Positions 12,901 to 24,776 of a stretch of DNA of 64,000 nucleotides are shown here, in pieces. Source of the DNA: Hyalella azteca. Its lineage: Eukaryota; Arthropoda; Malacostraca; Amphipoda; Hyalellidae. The notes beneath the pieces were generated by a model. It had not been told where the DNA came from. It saw nothing but the letters and a program-made list of their open reading frames with translations, and searched no databases. Every line of letters starts with the position of its first letter. The stretch's first letter is position 1. The DNA lies in assembly GCF_000764305.2 (NCBI RefSeq), contig NW_025939285.1, forward strand, positions 186,001 through 250,000. Direction: 5' to 3'. The position numbers and the translations under genes are program-made.

Positions 12901-15900
12901 TAAAGTTACACTAGAAGAGGGAAGCTCCGAGAAATATGCCACAGGGCCCTGAGAGCTGCCATTAAGATTAAACTCTCGCGGAAATCCAATCAGGTTAGCG
13001 ACTCGTTTTATGACCATTCTTCCAAGTTAGCCTTAATAAAGCGCAGCACTGGAAGGGACACGAGGAGATGGGCCGTTGAATCCGTGATTTCAACCGAAAT
13101 CTAGATTCATGACAATGAAGATGGGATGAATAAACTTCAGGTAAACGAAAACTTTTCATTCCAATACGCAAACAGCGTACAGCAACAAGGTATGTGAAAT
13201 GGCTAGCTATAGCCGACAAACAACTAGATCTAGGCCAACTGCTGCAGGCTGCACCGGCTTATGAACGTTGGAAGCAGTATATAGGTCAGGATATGGCGAG
13301 ACGAAGTAAAAGTTACTTATACAAGACAATCCATTCATTCCAGCACCATTAAATCGTTTACTAATGGAGAAATGTTCGTTTTCTGTGTATCACACGTTGA
13401 AGCGACACGCGATTGCAATCTTACCTTTTACGATCGTCTGACATGAATTACAAGATAAATTTATAATAATTAAACGAATGCGCTTCCTGCATGCACAAGT
13501 TTTTTTACAAGTCTGTTCGCATTTTTTCCGATTAGCGCACGCAGACAACATCATCATCAATCTGAGTGCTGGCCATGGACGGGCGAACGCAAGCCACGAG
13601 TCAAGGTTTTAAGTAACCAATATTGTGGGAGGCAATTTTTTTATCCAGTATTTTTATATCCAGCAATTCATTTAGAAATTAAGGCACAACACCTGACTCA
13701 GACCAAGTCTACTGTGTTTTAAACATTTGATCACAGTTTATCGTTATCAGCTATTATTCTCCGCCGCTTAATTCCTAATCAAGAAATATCGTTTCCAGAA
13801 TCAAGCCACAAATCAGCTTTGCCCTTCTGTCGGAAGCCTTACCCCATTTCCAGGACATGGCCTCTGAAAAGAAAGACTGGAAATGAGGATAAATATCTGG
13901 ATCGCGTTAAGGAGCGTTAGCAGGTCCCTCATAAAGCTTAATGGGGTAATGGCATAGCCTTCTCCATCTATCCTGCCATATCTTCTTCTTCAGGTAAGGC
14001 TTCTGTTCGGGCATAGGGAGCCAAAAGAAAGCCTGAGGGACAGGAGAGTCTAAAACCATTACACTTTAGTTAAAGTAGTGAGAATTGTAGTAATAATTTT
14101 GAGTAATGCTGACAGTCGATAGAATGGTACATGAATGAAAATCTTATTCTAATCTCAAGAAGCAGGCGTACCTCCTATAAGTACTATTTCTTGTTGAACC
14201 CTCTTATTGAAACTATATAAGGTCGACTTAGCGACAGAACGATTTGAAGCGGGAAGGCGTCGATGTGAAGTTACACCAATCACATTTTTACAGATAAAAA
14301 TTTTTAACGGAGTAATCGAATTGATAATAACCCATAAATAATATCATTAATTTACATTGAATGTTCAGCATAATTTGTTGATTCTTCGCCTAAAAGGCAG
14401 GAATTATTAATTATATGATACATGGATGTTTGCTTTGGTAGAGTTAGCGCTCAAAAGCTCATTAGAGCCAAACTACATAACTTGGGACGATTGCTCGGAA
14501 AGTCACTGAGAAAAAAGACAATTTACGAATGCAAATATTCACGAAAGAAAGTAGGGGAGAGCATCTGAGTTTTTCGAGGCCTCAATCTCATGCATTCTCA
14601 AATGGAAGGAAATTATTCCGGGCCTTGCAGGGGTCTCCAGCTTCTCGGGAGCTTGGCAGCGTTTGAGAAGGTTAGAATCTTCACGGAAAGAGTTGTCATC
14701 ACTGGAGTACCTAGGTGCTGCGAATCATCAAGATAAAATAATACAATGACATGCATTTTTTTGTTATGTGAAGCTATCAGTAAACGGATTCTATTTCGAG
14801 TAAATTTGAAATCAAACCTGTGTAGGTAAAATTGAGGTAAGTTTATTTGGCTCACTGCTCGCATCTAAAAAAAATTATTAATTTGGTATAGGAATACAAC
14901 GAAATAATTTCTAGTTGAATTATTGAACGGTTTAGCTCAAAATTGAGACGAATTCAGAAGATTTTTGATCCGTGCTACGGAAGCGAATGGCTGCACTTTA
15001 ATGGACGACGTACGATACTCGAACGCAATGGGAAGCTGACGCACGCTGACACGCGCCAGCAATGCTAATGTGATCAGCACGAAACCGTTTAGCATCAAAT
15101 GAGGGAGCCGTGTAGCTCTTTCAGTGGCAAAACACTTTTAAACCTAAACCACACAAATGCAGAAGAAAATAAAAAGGCTGTAGCTTATAAAATGCGAATA
15201 CTAATGAAATCGAGGTGAATGAAAATAATGAAATAAGTTTATACTGAAAAAAAATTATAAACGAACTGAAGCAGGAAACGTGTTTTCATAAAAACGCACA
15301 ATGATCAACTCAAGAAATCTACTGCTTGGTTTAAACTTTAAACATTTAGTTGAGAATCAGATTAAGTAAAAATTGGGTTTCAATTAAAGATGCAGAGAAT
15401 AATCACGTTAGAAAAAATTTAAAGAAGTGTGATTTTTACGGCCGTAAATCAAGCCGATATTTTGAAAACAACAGTAATACCACTAAGCGCTTTTCATATT
15501 ATTGGTAGTTTTGGGAAATTTGTTGAACTGTATTATGAAATCTCATTCGATCGATTGGTTTATTATTTTTAATTTAAGCGTGGTAAACTTTTACCAAAAG
15601 GTTAAAAACATGACTCTTTGAATATTGATGGAAGTAATGAAAATTAAATTAATGCTTACGAACTCCTTCACTCACTTCTGGCTTTTGTTGGCTTCATAAA
15701 AACTGCGCAAAAGAAGACACTATACCAACGACAATAAACATATTATTCTTAAAAAATTTAACAATGGCGTACTTTGTCAGGGTGGCAATGAGAAATCAAT
15801 AAGCCTTTTTAGATAAAATTTAACAAATTACAGAAATAAGTACTTCTCGACGACTACATTAAAAAAGTAAAAATCGAAGAACAGTACACGGGAATTTTAT

Positions 15901-16065
15901 AGGTTAACAAATAAGTCAATCATCTTTCAAGACCGCAAAAACCATATGGAGAGGAAGTTTAACATATATATTATGATTGATCTAGCGAATTAGGATCTTC
16001 GTTTTTAGAAGGACGACTAAATCTGTATTTGAATTAGTTTTCAAACAACAATCAAATGTAGAGAT
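9915..16065. other. Long non-coding stretch
   Basis: Six kilobases without a supportable gene. Small structures seen: GCGCTATATCATGG occurs twice around 12043-12095 with an inverted CATGGTTGA...TCAACCATG between; TCTCTGGCC/GGCCAGAGA flank AAGGA near 12127; and a short CpG-rich patch lies at about 11045-11100. A loosely inverted pair containing GAAGCCTTACC lies near 13834 and 13994. None of these makes an identifiable element. Confidence 0.5.
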
Positions 16066-16332
16066 ATTTATTCTTTGATGCAGGCAGAATTACGTAAAAC
16101 ATAAAATGAAAACAAATTTCCTGAAACAAAAGACACTGAATTATCAGACATAGATCAACATTTCACAGGCGACAGATGTCGCATGACGCTGCATTTTTAC
16201 ATTTATTCTTTGATGCAGGCAGAATTACGTAAAACACAAAATGATAACAAATTTCCTGAAACAAAAGACACAAGTTATCAGTGATAGATCAGCATTTCAC
16301 AGGCGACAGATGTCGCATGACGCTGCATTTTT
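16066..16332. repeat. 135-bp tandem duplication
   Basis: ATTTATTCTTTGATGCAGGC starts copies at 16066 and 16201, a 135-bp period. Both run through AATTACGTAAAAC, AAATTTCCTGAAAC, CATTTCACAGGCGACAGATG and TCGCATGACGCTGCATTTTT. They differ at a handful of positions, including a deletion in copy 2. It looks like a fairly young unequal duplication with no coding frame. Confidence 0.92.
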
Positions 16333-17214
16333 CAGATCGACGCGCGCACCCAATCGTTCGCTTCAGTGCGACGAATGACACGAACGGCATGCGAATCCAA
16401 ACTAAATAAGTTGCAATTCTCTGACCTGGCATCCATGTTACGTTATATTGCAAGAACAGCGCCTGGAAATACTGAGATCATTTTTAGCTAACACGAGAGA
16501 GACAGCTAATTTTGCGGTAAATCTTAAGACACACGATAAATCCGTAGTACTATGTTATGGTTTTAATTGCAAAGACACTTAACATTCAACAACCAAGTAC
16601 CAAGTGTGTCGTAATTTAACTGAAGAACTTGAACAAAACCGGACTATGCCAAAAATTAATTCACAGATTTATTTTAATGATATCAAGTCTTTAAAAATCA
16701 TATGTAAAAGTTTCTTGGAATTATTTAGTGACTACTCACAGATAATTCACGCTTATCAAGCGTGATTTTTCAATACTATGTGACTGCGAGGAAATATGCT
16801 GGAAGAGAACCACTGAAGAACAGATATATGTATAGACATTACGTATACATGCTACGTCAGAGCGTCATCTGCCGACCGATGCAGGTACTAACGCATCCGT
16901 TCATTTCCGCTCAATTTGTTATGATCGCTCCTGTTCCCACGGTGACGGCGCACTGCTTCGTAGATAAATTGTCCCACTGTGAACATCGTCACGATTGATG
17001 CCTTAAAAATTGTGTTCTTTTCCTCATTAAGTTACGCGATCAGTTTCTATTTCATTTCATTCTATAGATCCCACCTTATTTATTTGATAACATATGAATA
17101 CCTAAATACTTCTCCTCGAACTATGCAATAAAGTATTCCCAAATCGAAACCGAAAGACGTCGCATCTGCCAGCAGACTTATAACAGTGCACTTGCCCCGT
17201 CCCCCCCCTACAAA
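16333..17214. other. Non-coding stretch
   Basis: No gene supported. A 78-codon plus-strand frame at 16762-16998 has no recognisable motif. A run of eight C's lies just left of the next element. Confidence 0.5.
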
Positions 17215-17368
17215 AGAAAAAAATATAACTCAGTACTCACTGCAGTGAGTGACAGAGAGCGCATTTTCTCGTCGACGAAAACTTGAGGTCACGGACGGAC
17301 GGACAGACAGACAGACGGACAGGGCGAGCACAATATAGTGCATTTTTTCCATAAATGAGAAAATGCGC
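17215..17368 (-). mobile_element. (GTCY)n Helentron-like element, copy 1
   Basis: Read on the minus strand: a 12-bp end repeat GCGCATTTTCTC (17368-17357), a conserved block, a (GTCY)n microsatellite (about 17322-17287), TCAAGTTTTCGTCGACGAG with the inverted 12-bp repeat (17270-17259), the perfect 16-bp palindrome ACTCACTGCAGTGAGT (17250-17235) and an AT-rich tail with a T-run. The order of end repeat, microsatellite, subterminal inverted copy and terminal stem-loop is that described for non-autonomous Helitron/Helentron elements, and (GTCY)n tracts are known in dipteran mini-me elements. The family assignment is inferred. It carries no coding sequence. Confidence 0.75.
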
Positions 17369-18283
17369 AAAAAATGACTGGCATAAGGAACACAAAGGGA
17401 CACAACTCATCCCAATTTTGAAGGTAACATAAGGATAAATATCACAACACACGTTCAAAATAGCCTCATAAAAAGCGGTGAAAAGAATATTGTTTCAAAA
17501 TGTTGCTCGGACGAGTTTTAAGTTTTTGTCAGTTTACCTGAAAGGTATTATCGTACGGTTGCAGTTACATAAAAATATTCAACGAATCAGAAAAAGAACA
17601 TATTCAAAGAAGTTGTCAAGGAAGTTTTATGCAGATAAATGACAAAGCTTTTTATAAACTAAAAACGAAGTCTCATAGCGGCAGTAACGAATGTACACGC
17701 TTCGTCGTTCATTCAGAGGCAACCGAAAATCGTGAAGTTTTCCAGTCCTACATTTACCTAATATTTATAGCAGTGCAACAACAATATATTAACTGTTGTG
17801 AGCCATAATCATAACCATAACATAAGTTTTTGCACCAAAATATTGCAAATACAAGGAGTTACATAATTCCTACCTATGCTATTTTAGCTCTCTGAATCTA
17901 TTTATCCATCTGAAAACACAAAATAACTAATTAATTGTACATTTTAAACGAAAAATACCTCAAGAATTTACTACATAGGTAATATTCCTACTAATGCATA
18001 TCAAGATATAAACTCAATCGTCAAGAATTACTTCACAAAATAACAAATGACTGCAGCCTTTCACAAGCAGTGAACAATTAAGGGCCACTAAATTAGATAA
18101 AATTATGCTATACATGAGCTCAATACATCCATTAAGACTAAGGTGCTGCAAACTTGCCACGAGTGGGCAATAAGACTAGTTATTATTGGGGTTATTATAG
18201 GACTAGTTTACCTTGGTAATCAACGATTCAATCAATAACACGATAGTGTTTTCAAATTCTTGGGAAATAAAAAACTAAAAAAA
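17369..18283. other. Non-coding stretch
   Basis: I see no gene or repeat of note between the (GTCY)n element and the tandem array. Confidence 0.5.
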
Positions 18284-18440
18284 TGACAAGTGAAAACAGC
18301 GCGCGGCACTTCACGGTACAAACTAAAAAATTTGACAAGCGATAACAGCGCACGGCACTTCACGAAAAAAAAAATTTGACAAGCGATAACAGCGCACGGC
18401 ACTTCACGAAAAAAAACTAAAATATTTGACAAGCGATAAC
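18284..18440. repeat. 44-50 bp tandem array cut by adapter
   Basis: TGACAAG starts units at 18284, 18333, 18377 and 18427. The unit body is CGATAACAGCGCACGGCACT followed by TCACG and an A-rich linker of variable length. The fourth unit stops after TGACAAGCGATAAC, exactly where the sequencing adapter begins, so the true length of the array is unknown. A 66-codon minus-strand frame through it is repeat-derived. Confidence 0.9.
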
Positions 18441-18478
18441 CTGTCTCTTATACACATCTAGATGTGTATAAGAGACAG
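18441..18478. other. Nextera mate-pair junction adapter (artefact)
   Basis: CTGTCTCTTATACACATCT (18441-18459) is followed directly by its exact reverse complement AGATGTGTATAAGAGACAG (18460-18478). These are two 19-bp Tn5 mosaic ends joined tail to tail, which is the circularisation junction of Nextera mate-pair libraries. It is not host DNA. Untrimmed junction reads must have been assembled, so the flanks, which end inside a tandem repeat on the left, may come from two distant loci. Confidence 0.97.
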
Positions 18479-18540
18479 GGAATAGACCGGGCGTTTAGTA
18501 GCGCTCAGGCAAGGCGCCTGGGAATAGACCGGGCGTTTAG
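18479..18540. repeat. 20-bp direct repeat beside the adapter
   Basis: GGAATAGACCGGGCGTTTAG occurs at 18479-18498 and again identically at 18521-18540. The first copy abuts the adapter. It may be a genuine short repeat, or read ends collapsed twice during assembly around the adapter. Confidence 0.85.
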
Positions 18541-21500
18541 GGAGTATAATGCGCGGCTCCTCATGCAACGAGGTCGGGTCTGGACTCTACTCAATTTGCT
18601 GGTAAATTATTTCCTAAATGAGCCCTGAACTCTCGTTTGGAAGTGCTCGTAAAGAGAGCCGCAGCAACAGTCGCGCGCACGAGTTATTTTCAACGAAAAT
18701 AAGCGAGAACGCCGCAGGTGTGAGCGGGATTGTTTGCAAGTGCACGGTGAAATGGATGCGAAATTAACCTGGAATTGAATACCTAAATGAAAGGAACATC
18801 TACATGTATAATGATATGTTGAGATGTAAATTGGCTAACGAAGCAGTATAAAAAATACATTGGCAAGATGGGATGTAAATTGACTAAACTATAGTATAAA
18901 AACACACATTCCCCACATCAATTACGCTAAATCACATTTACGCCTCATAGCTAAGAAAGCTTAGAAAAAGCATTCAGTAATAATGTGGGATTATTCACCC
19001 TATAAATTTACTTGCCCTTTCGGAAATCGAATTTCCGATAAATATATAGCATGAAAAATTGCCAATTACCCATTATCCCCAGAAGATCTTATAAAATAGA
19101 ATAAAATAAAAATTTTGTCAGGATTGGCGAATAAAAATATATCTCTGAAAGAAATCAAGATATCCAAAGAGGCAATTTGCGGAGCACAAGAGCATCTTCG
19201 ATATCGGAGCTGCCAGCCGCTTATGGATGGCGGAGGCGCAAGTAAGTATATTAAGAGTAACAAACTTCCCTTGCCTTGCCTTCTCTTACATATAGTCCTA
19301 AGAACAACTTGCTACATATTGAAATTCACTACATAACAATCATACAATGTAGCGGACATGCCGTTTTTCAGAGTGCTCATTATCTTATATTGAAGTAAGG
19401 AAATAATCTAAATCAAACGAGACAAAAAATTGATCGCATATCACCAGGTACCGAAAACCCAGTACCATATAAATTTAGAAACCCATGAGCATTTTGTGCA
19501 TTAGGAAAGAGGTGCGGCAGGCCCACGTAAAATTTTTGCACAGAGAAATAAGAGAGTTTTATCCACGTATGGATATTTTTCATGCCGCTTAAGTGTGAAG
19601 ACATGACAGCAATCGGTCGAGACAGCAACGTTGCAGTAGATCACCGTTCGACACGAGTGCATTATTGCTCCCACTCGTGACTGATGGCCTGCAGCAAATA
19701 ACGCTCCTGTGCCTCTTATTTACTGAGGTTCTTATAAACTAAATATTGCAGCGTCAGAGAACAATGCCATTAATGCCAACGTGTGGTAATTTGCAGCGGG
19801 CACCGATAAGCTCTTCCGTTAGGATGTTTTCTCGTCATCATTATGCATTTCTTGAACCGTTATTGACAAGCACGCATTAAGACATGATCGAGGATCTATA
19901 TAGAAATGAAATGAATCGCAAACCTGCATCCTTAATTTTTTTTACTAAAACGCAGTTTATTGATAATTATTAGGCTGCATACAACACAAAATATATTTAT
20001 AAGAACTATGAGACAGATTAGTTATGAAATACTGACGAATATTTATGAATACGAACAGCAAAATAAATATATACCTATCAATGAATTTTCTGGTCACAAA
20101 TCGGAATCACGACAAAGTATGAATTCAAAAATTAAGAAAGCGGTGTTCAAGTTGTTTTGAAGCAAACACCAAACGCCACTTCGTTCGGAAGCCAAATATT
20201 TTTCAGAAAAGACTACTTTTCACTTTAAAATGAAAATAAAAGACCAAACACCACTTTTCAGAAAAGATATTTATTTTATTTTCATTTTTGCGGAATTAGT
20301 TTAGCACCGAAAAACCAGCCCAGGGTTTCTTCACAACAGTTCTATTAACAACGGTAGACACTACAAATGGATTCCCATCCTGCATATTCATGACGCTGCG
20401 TCTCAAGCCTGGAAATGACGCGAGGTTAAAATGGATAAAGAAGATGAGACGCGCTGACATTTGAATTCCACAACTCCTCTCAAGTGCCTATCTAACAGTG
20501 AAATATTTCTATCGTGGATCTTGAAAGGCGGGATCGAGAGACGCCACCTCTCATATAATACAAGTCCCTCAAGTTCCTCGACTTTACCGCCGACGACGGA
20601 CACCCCGGACCATGCATGGCATCCTTGAGGGAAACGTACTTTATTCATTATTATTTCTAATAAACTCTGGCTCGAATTGGTCCGTAAAAAGCTTGTTTAG
20701 CTCACACAGAAGAAATCAGGCCTAAATCGAAATTCATGCGATGAAGAAATAAGTTTTGAAATGAATCATTGGTGGAATAATCTCATTTGGGAGTGAATGC
20801 ATGATGTGATTTCATTTGTGTGCAAGATGAGATATGAGGGTTATAAGTATTTGAAACATTTGACAAAAAAATGACAATTTAAGAGAAAACTAGAGATGAA
20901 AAATCGTACGAATCTGCCAGAGAGTGACAGAAGCATAAAAATTGCGGCTAAAAAATCGAACGCATATAGAGTAGGTCATGAATCATTTTCAGAAGCAAAT
21001 TTCTCATGGTATCCGACTAACGAATTTCAACTTGAATTTCAAGAAACGAGATGATACACGAAAAATCTAGCTGACAGCTGTGCATATAAGAAAATCAGGT
21101 GCTATACAAGTTCCACAGTCCTTAAATTAGAACGCACGCGGGTAACTTCAAATGTTAAGGAGCACCAACAATTTAATTAAATTAGAACAAGAGGCAAAGT
21201 CTACATTAATCAATAGTACAATACAGGAAACAATTTGGCACGATAAATCTGCGTTACTTGACACGTAACAGCTAGCGGAGCTTCTCTGGTCCTCGTGAGA
21301 ATTAATCCACGTGTAAAACAAGTGAGTACGAAAACTTCATCTAGGACGAGCTTGAAGAGTACAACCTCGAGTCCAGCCCGCTCGAGATCCGCAACCTTAC
21401 ACATTTAAATAACGATAACCTGTACTTAAGAACTGATTGAGATTAACCGTTTAAGCAAACAAATAATTGAATCACAAAATTCCAACTCAATAGCCACTAA

Positions 21501-22310
21501 ATATCAAATATGCACAGTAGATTTTATTGTTTAACTTAATTTGATCGAATGAAACATCTTACCAATAAAGGCATGCAGGGTAAGTTGAGTGGACACCAAA
21601 GTAGGTGAAGGCGTAATGGTTATCGTCAACCATGCCTAGAAATGGGTTGTTCACAGGTCTGCTAATAACGACTGGTCAAAGGCCCGGTCTATCTCTCTTG
21701 TCGAGTGTTTCCAACCGGTGCCTTCTAGAATTTGATTTACAACCTCACAGTCACGCTGTGGCCTGTCTTGCAGCAGCGAACCGCAAGCGAACATTCTTTT
21801 TAGTAAAGTTTTTCGAGCTACAGAACTCTGAACCAAGTTTACAAATGAGACACAAACTAAACGTATTCTTACGTATAAATGTAATAATACACGATCATTT
21901 TAAGACAACACGAATAGAAGATACTATTGAATGGTAGGAATATTCTAGTCCCTGGACATCCAAGGTAAGTTCTTGTGTCGAAAGATCAAGACAAATCAAT
22001 ACAATTTGATTGAACTTACACACTTCTACGAGTGTTTAGAATAAAAAAAACATGTACCGATATATTTAAAGAGCAAGAAGACTGAATGAGTCATGGGACT
22101 GACATGTATAAATAATAATTATAATGAGCTTAAAAGATTCATTCACAGGTACGAAGCTCAATTATATTATCATCATTCATGAGCACATTTCTTTGTAACG
22201 AAAAAAAAAAACTCCGTGTGCCATGAAAGTAACAGTGCAGTATACAAGAGGTCGTTACTTGACAACTTATATACATAGCTGGGCCAAGACAACACGATAC
22301 CACCCCAAGA
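18541..22310. other. Non-coding stretch
   Basis: No gene can be supported. A 101-codon plus-strand frame (21632-21937) has no family resemblance I can name. No array or transposon end was found. Confidence 0.5.
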
Positions 22311-22580
22311 CGCCCCCTCATTAGCAGAGGGAAGGTGGGTTGGGGTGGCGCTCCCCATAAGTAGAAGACGGAGGGGGCGCGCAGCCCCCTCATTAGCAGA
22401 GGGAAGGGGGTGGGTGGTGCGGCGCTCCCCATAAGGGAGGAGGGGGAGCGCCGCCCCCTCATTAGCAGAAGGGAGGGGGTGGGGCGGCGCTCCCCATAAG
22501 TAGAGGGGAGGAGGGGGAGCGCAGCCCCCTCATTAACAGAGGGGAGGCGGGGGCGCAGCCGCCATTAGCGGCGGCACGGC
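22311..22580. repeat. GC-rich minisatellite, about 71-bp period
   Basis: Four units begin at GCCCCCTCATTAGCAGA-like starts near 22312, 22383, 22452 and 22523, and most contain GGCGCTCCCCATAAG. It is strongly G+C-rich and purine/pyrimidine-asymmetric (long G/A runs on the plus strand) in an otherwise AT-rich region. The G-runs could form G-quadruplexes. Two minus-strand frames that repeat SAxPTPFPLLMRG-like phrases are translated repeat. Confidence 0.9.
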
Positions 22581-24480
22581 GAGCGGTGGCCAGTGCACCT
22601 GCGTCTTGCCGTATTGGTTGCAGTGCACTTACCATAAAATAATATAAGGCCTATAAAAATAAAAAAATATAGGTATAATAAAAATAACCTATTATAAGGA
22701 AGGTGGAATGCGGAATAATAGTTTTAGTGCCCCTAACTATAAACAATTAAGATGTGCACTAAGATTCTGTAATAGCTTTATTGCACGATAAGCGTAAACC
22801 TATGGAAAGATAGAAAGAAAAAAGAGTAGGTAACATGAAAACTAGGGAACGGATAGGTTTACAGGGCTTGCAGGCATCGGCTTGCGAGCTCCTTCCAAAA
22901 ATTATTGAACAACTTGTAAGAAGTGAGAAAAAATCATTCAACAGAATAGCAGTATTCAACAGAAGTAGGTAATAACGGTGAGTAATATGCTTGCAACTCG
23001 AAAACTCTAGCTTCATTATATACCGGCTGCGCGGTAGAAAATCTTATACAAAAATTTGATTGATATTTCATCATTCTACTGATAAGTGGATGTAGTAGAA
23101 TTCATAGCGATAAATTTAACGTCGAAAAATATAAATTATATGAGCATGTAAACGAGCAAATTTTCATTAATATACAGTAGACGTATTACTTAAATACAAC
23201 TATCAACTTAACAACAATAAAGAGAAAATGTACGGAAGTTCCCGAGGCAAGCCAATTCAGAATAAAAAATTTATTTTCATCAAACACTCTCAAAGTTCCA
23301 ATAAACGTTGGACGAGCGGCATCGCGAGGCTAAGTTGTCTTCCATCTAATAATTTGTCAATATCAACAAGGACTAAGAGAAAATTAATCCTGATGGAAAG
23401 TATAAGGGGAAATGGCTGCAAGTGAGGAACCCAAATTTCGCGCCGGTAGCACTACGCGACATCAGGGAATGCCTGAAAAGTTTTAAACGAAACGTTTTCC
23501 ACGGAAAGTTTTAATGAATGAAGAATCGTACATATGTGATTGATAGCACTAAAAACATGAGGCTTAGGAAAAGCACTGAAAACTAACGAAAAAAGTTAGT
23601 TTCACATTATCTTACAATAAGGAAATAAAAATAATGATGAATCGAGACTGTACGAAATTATAAATTTCTAAAACGATCGCAGAACATGTAAAGATTCCGA
23701 AAACAGCGCACATGGAACGGCTAAGCTCACTACTATATTCTTTTAAACGCATATTGAATGTTTTCATTAAAGAGTGACGACAGAGCGCTACAGTAAACTA
23801 GAAAATACAAACAGCCAAAAACTCTCAAATTTTATTGACGTCTACAAAAACATTACAAAGTTACCTGAAGTAACTAACGCTCAAACTATGTTTATTAGCA
23901 TACAGTAAAAGTTTCGGTTATCGACTTCGACCTGCAATACGCATAATTTTCCATGTAGCTTCCAATGCAAAACATACCGAGAGCGACGAACCTTCTACGT
24001 GAAACAGTTTTTAATTTCGTTTTATAGCACAAATTAAAGTCAAGAAGGCTTGATCACTGGAGTGTATAGGATCGCACAAAAAACTGTCAATAGACATAAA
24101 CGAAATTGTTTTACGATTTGCAAAATTAGAACTAGTGCCTTGAATTGGTTTGTGTAAAGACGGACCAGGAAGCTTACAAACTTACAAAATATTGAAAATT
24201 TGGGACGAGCCTCTAAGAATAATAATAAAAGAGGTTCAAGATTTAACCAAAGGTGAAAATTGAGAACTCATTTGGGTTCAAGCCGAAGCAGGATGTTAAC
24301 ATCTGACGTGCGGAGGCAATAAAGAAAATGTCATAAAGTTTTCAATATCGATATGGTGAATTTTCTTGGCGTTTTCTTTGCTTTTAAATTCCTTGTGACC
24401 ATACGATATAAGCAAACTAATAATATATGTAATAAAATGAAATGAATGCAGCAGGCAGTGAAATAATTGCACAAGTCATC
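22581..24480. other. Non-coding stretch
   Basis: I see no gene, RNA gene or repeat array. Frames of 65-85 codons show no domain. Confidence 0.5.
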
Positions 24481-24776
24481 AATAAGCTTTGATACGGTAC
24501 GCATACGAGTAAATATATCACATCAATACTGGGGTCAAATTTCTTAATAAAGAACTTTATTATATTGTATTTTAGTGAAACGTAAGGTTGAAAAGCAGGC
24601 GTTGCCTCCTTCATATGCGTCGGACATGGTGATAAGCTTTGACAAGCATACGAGTAAAGAAATCTCATCACTACTGGAGTCACATTTCTTAATAAAGAAC
24701 TTTATTATATTGTATTTTAGTGAAACGTAAGGTTGAAAAGGAGGCACTGCCTCCTTCATATGCATCGGACATGGTG
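24481..24776. repeat. 150-bp tandem duplication
   Basis: ATAAGCTTTGA...CATACGAGTAAA starts copies near 24481 and 24631. Both contain TTCTTAATAAAGAACTTTAT, TTTTAGTGAAACGTAAGGTTG, GCCTCCTTCATATGC and CGGACATGGT. Within each unit AATAAAG/CTTTATT forms a small palindrome. The similarity makes two overlapping minus-strand frames that repeat the same peptide phrase, which is not evidence of a gene. Confidence 0.92.

Noticed and set aside
13830..14030. Loosely inverted GAAGCCTTACC segments as a transposon
   Set aside because: Only about 11-15 bases match, with gaps. No second copy or defined ends.
18441..18478. Natural Tn5/IS50 insertion
   Set aside because: Only the two 19-bp mosaic ends are present, fused directly with no transposase or resistance sequence. 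That is the library junction adapter, not an insertion sequence.
24285..24300. tRNA B-box-like GGTTCAAGCC
   Set aside because: No A-box or cloverleaf can be drawn upstream at the required distance.
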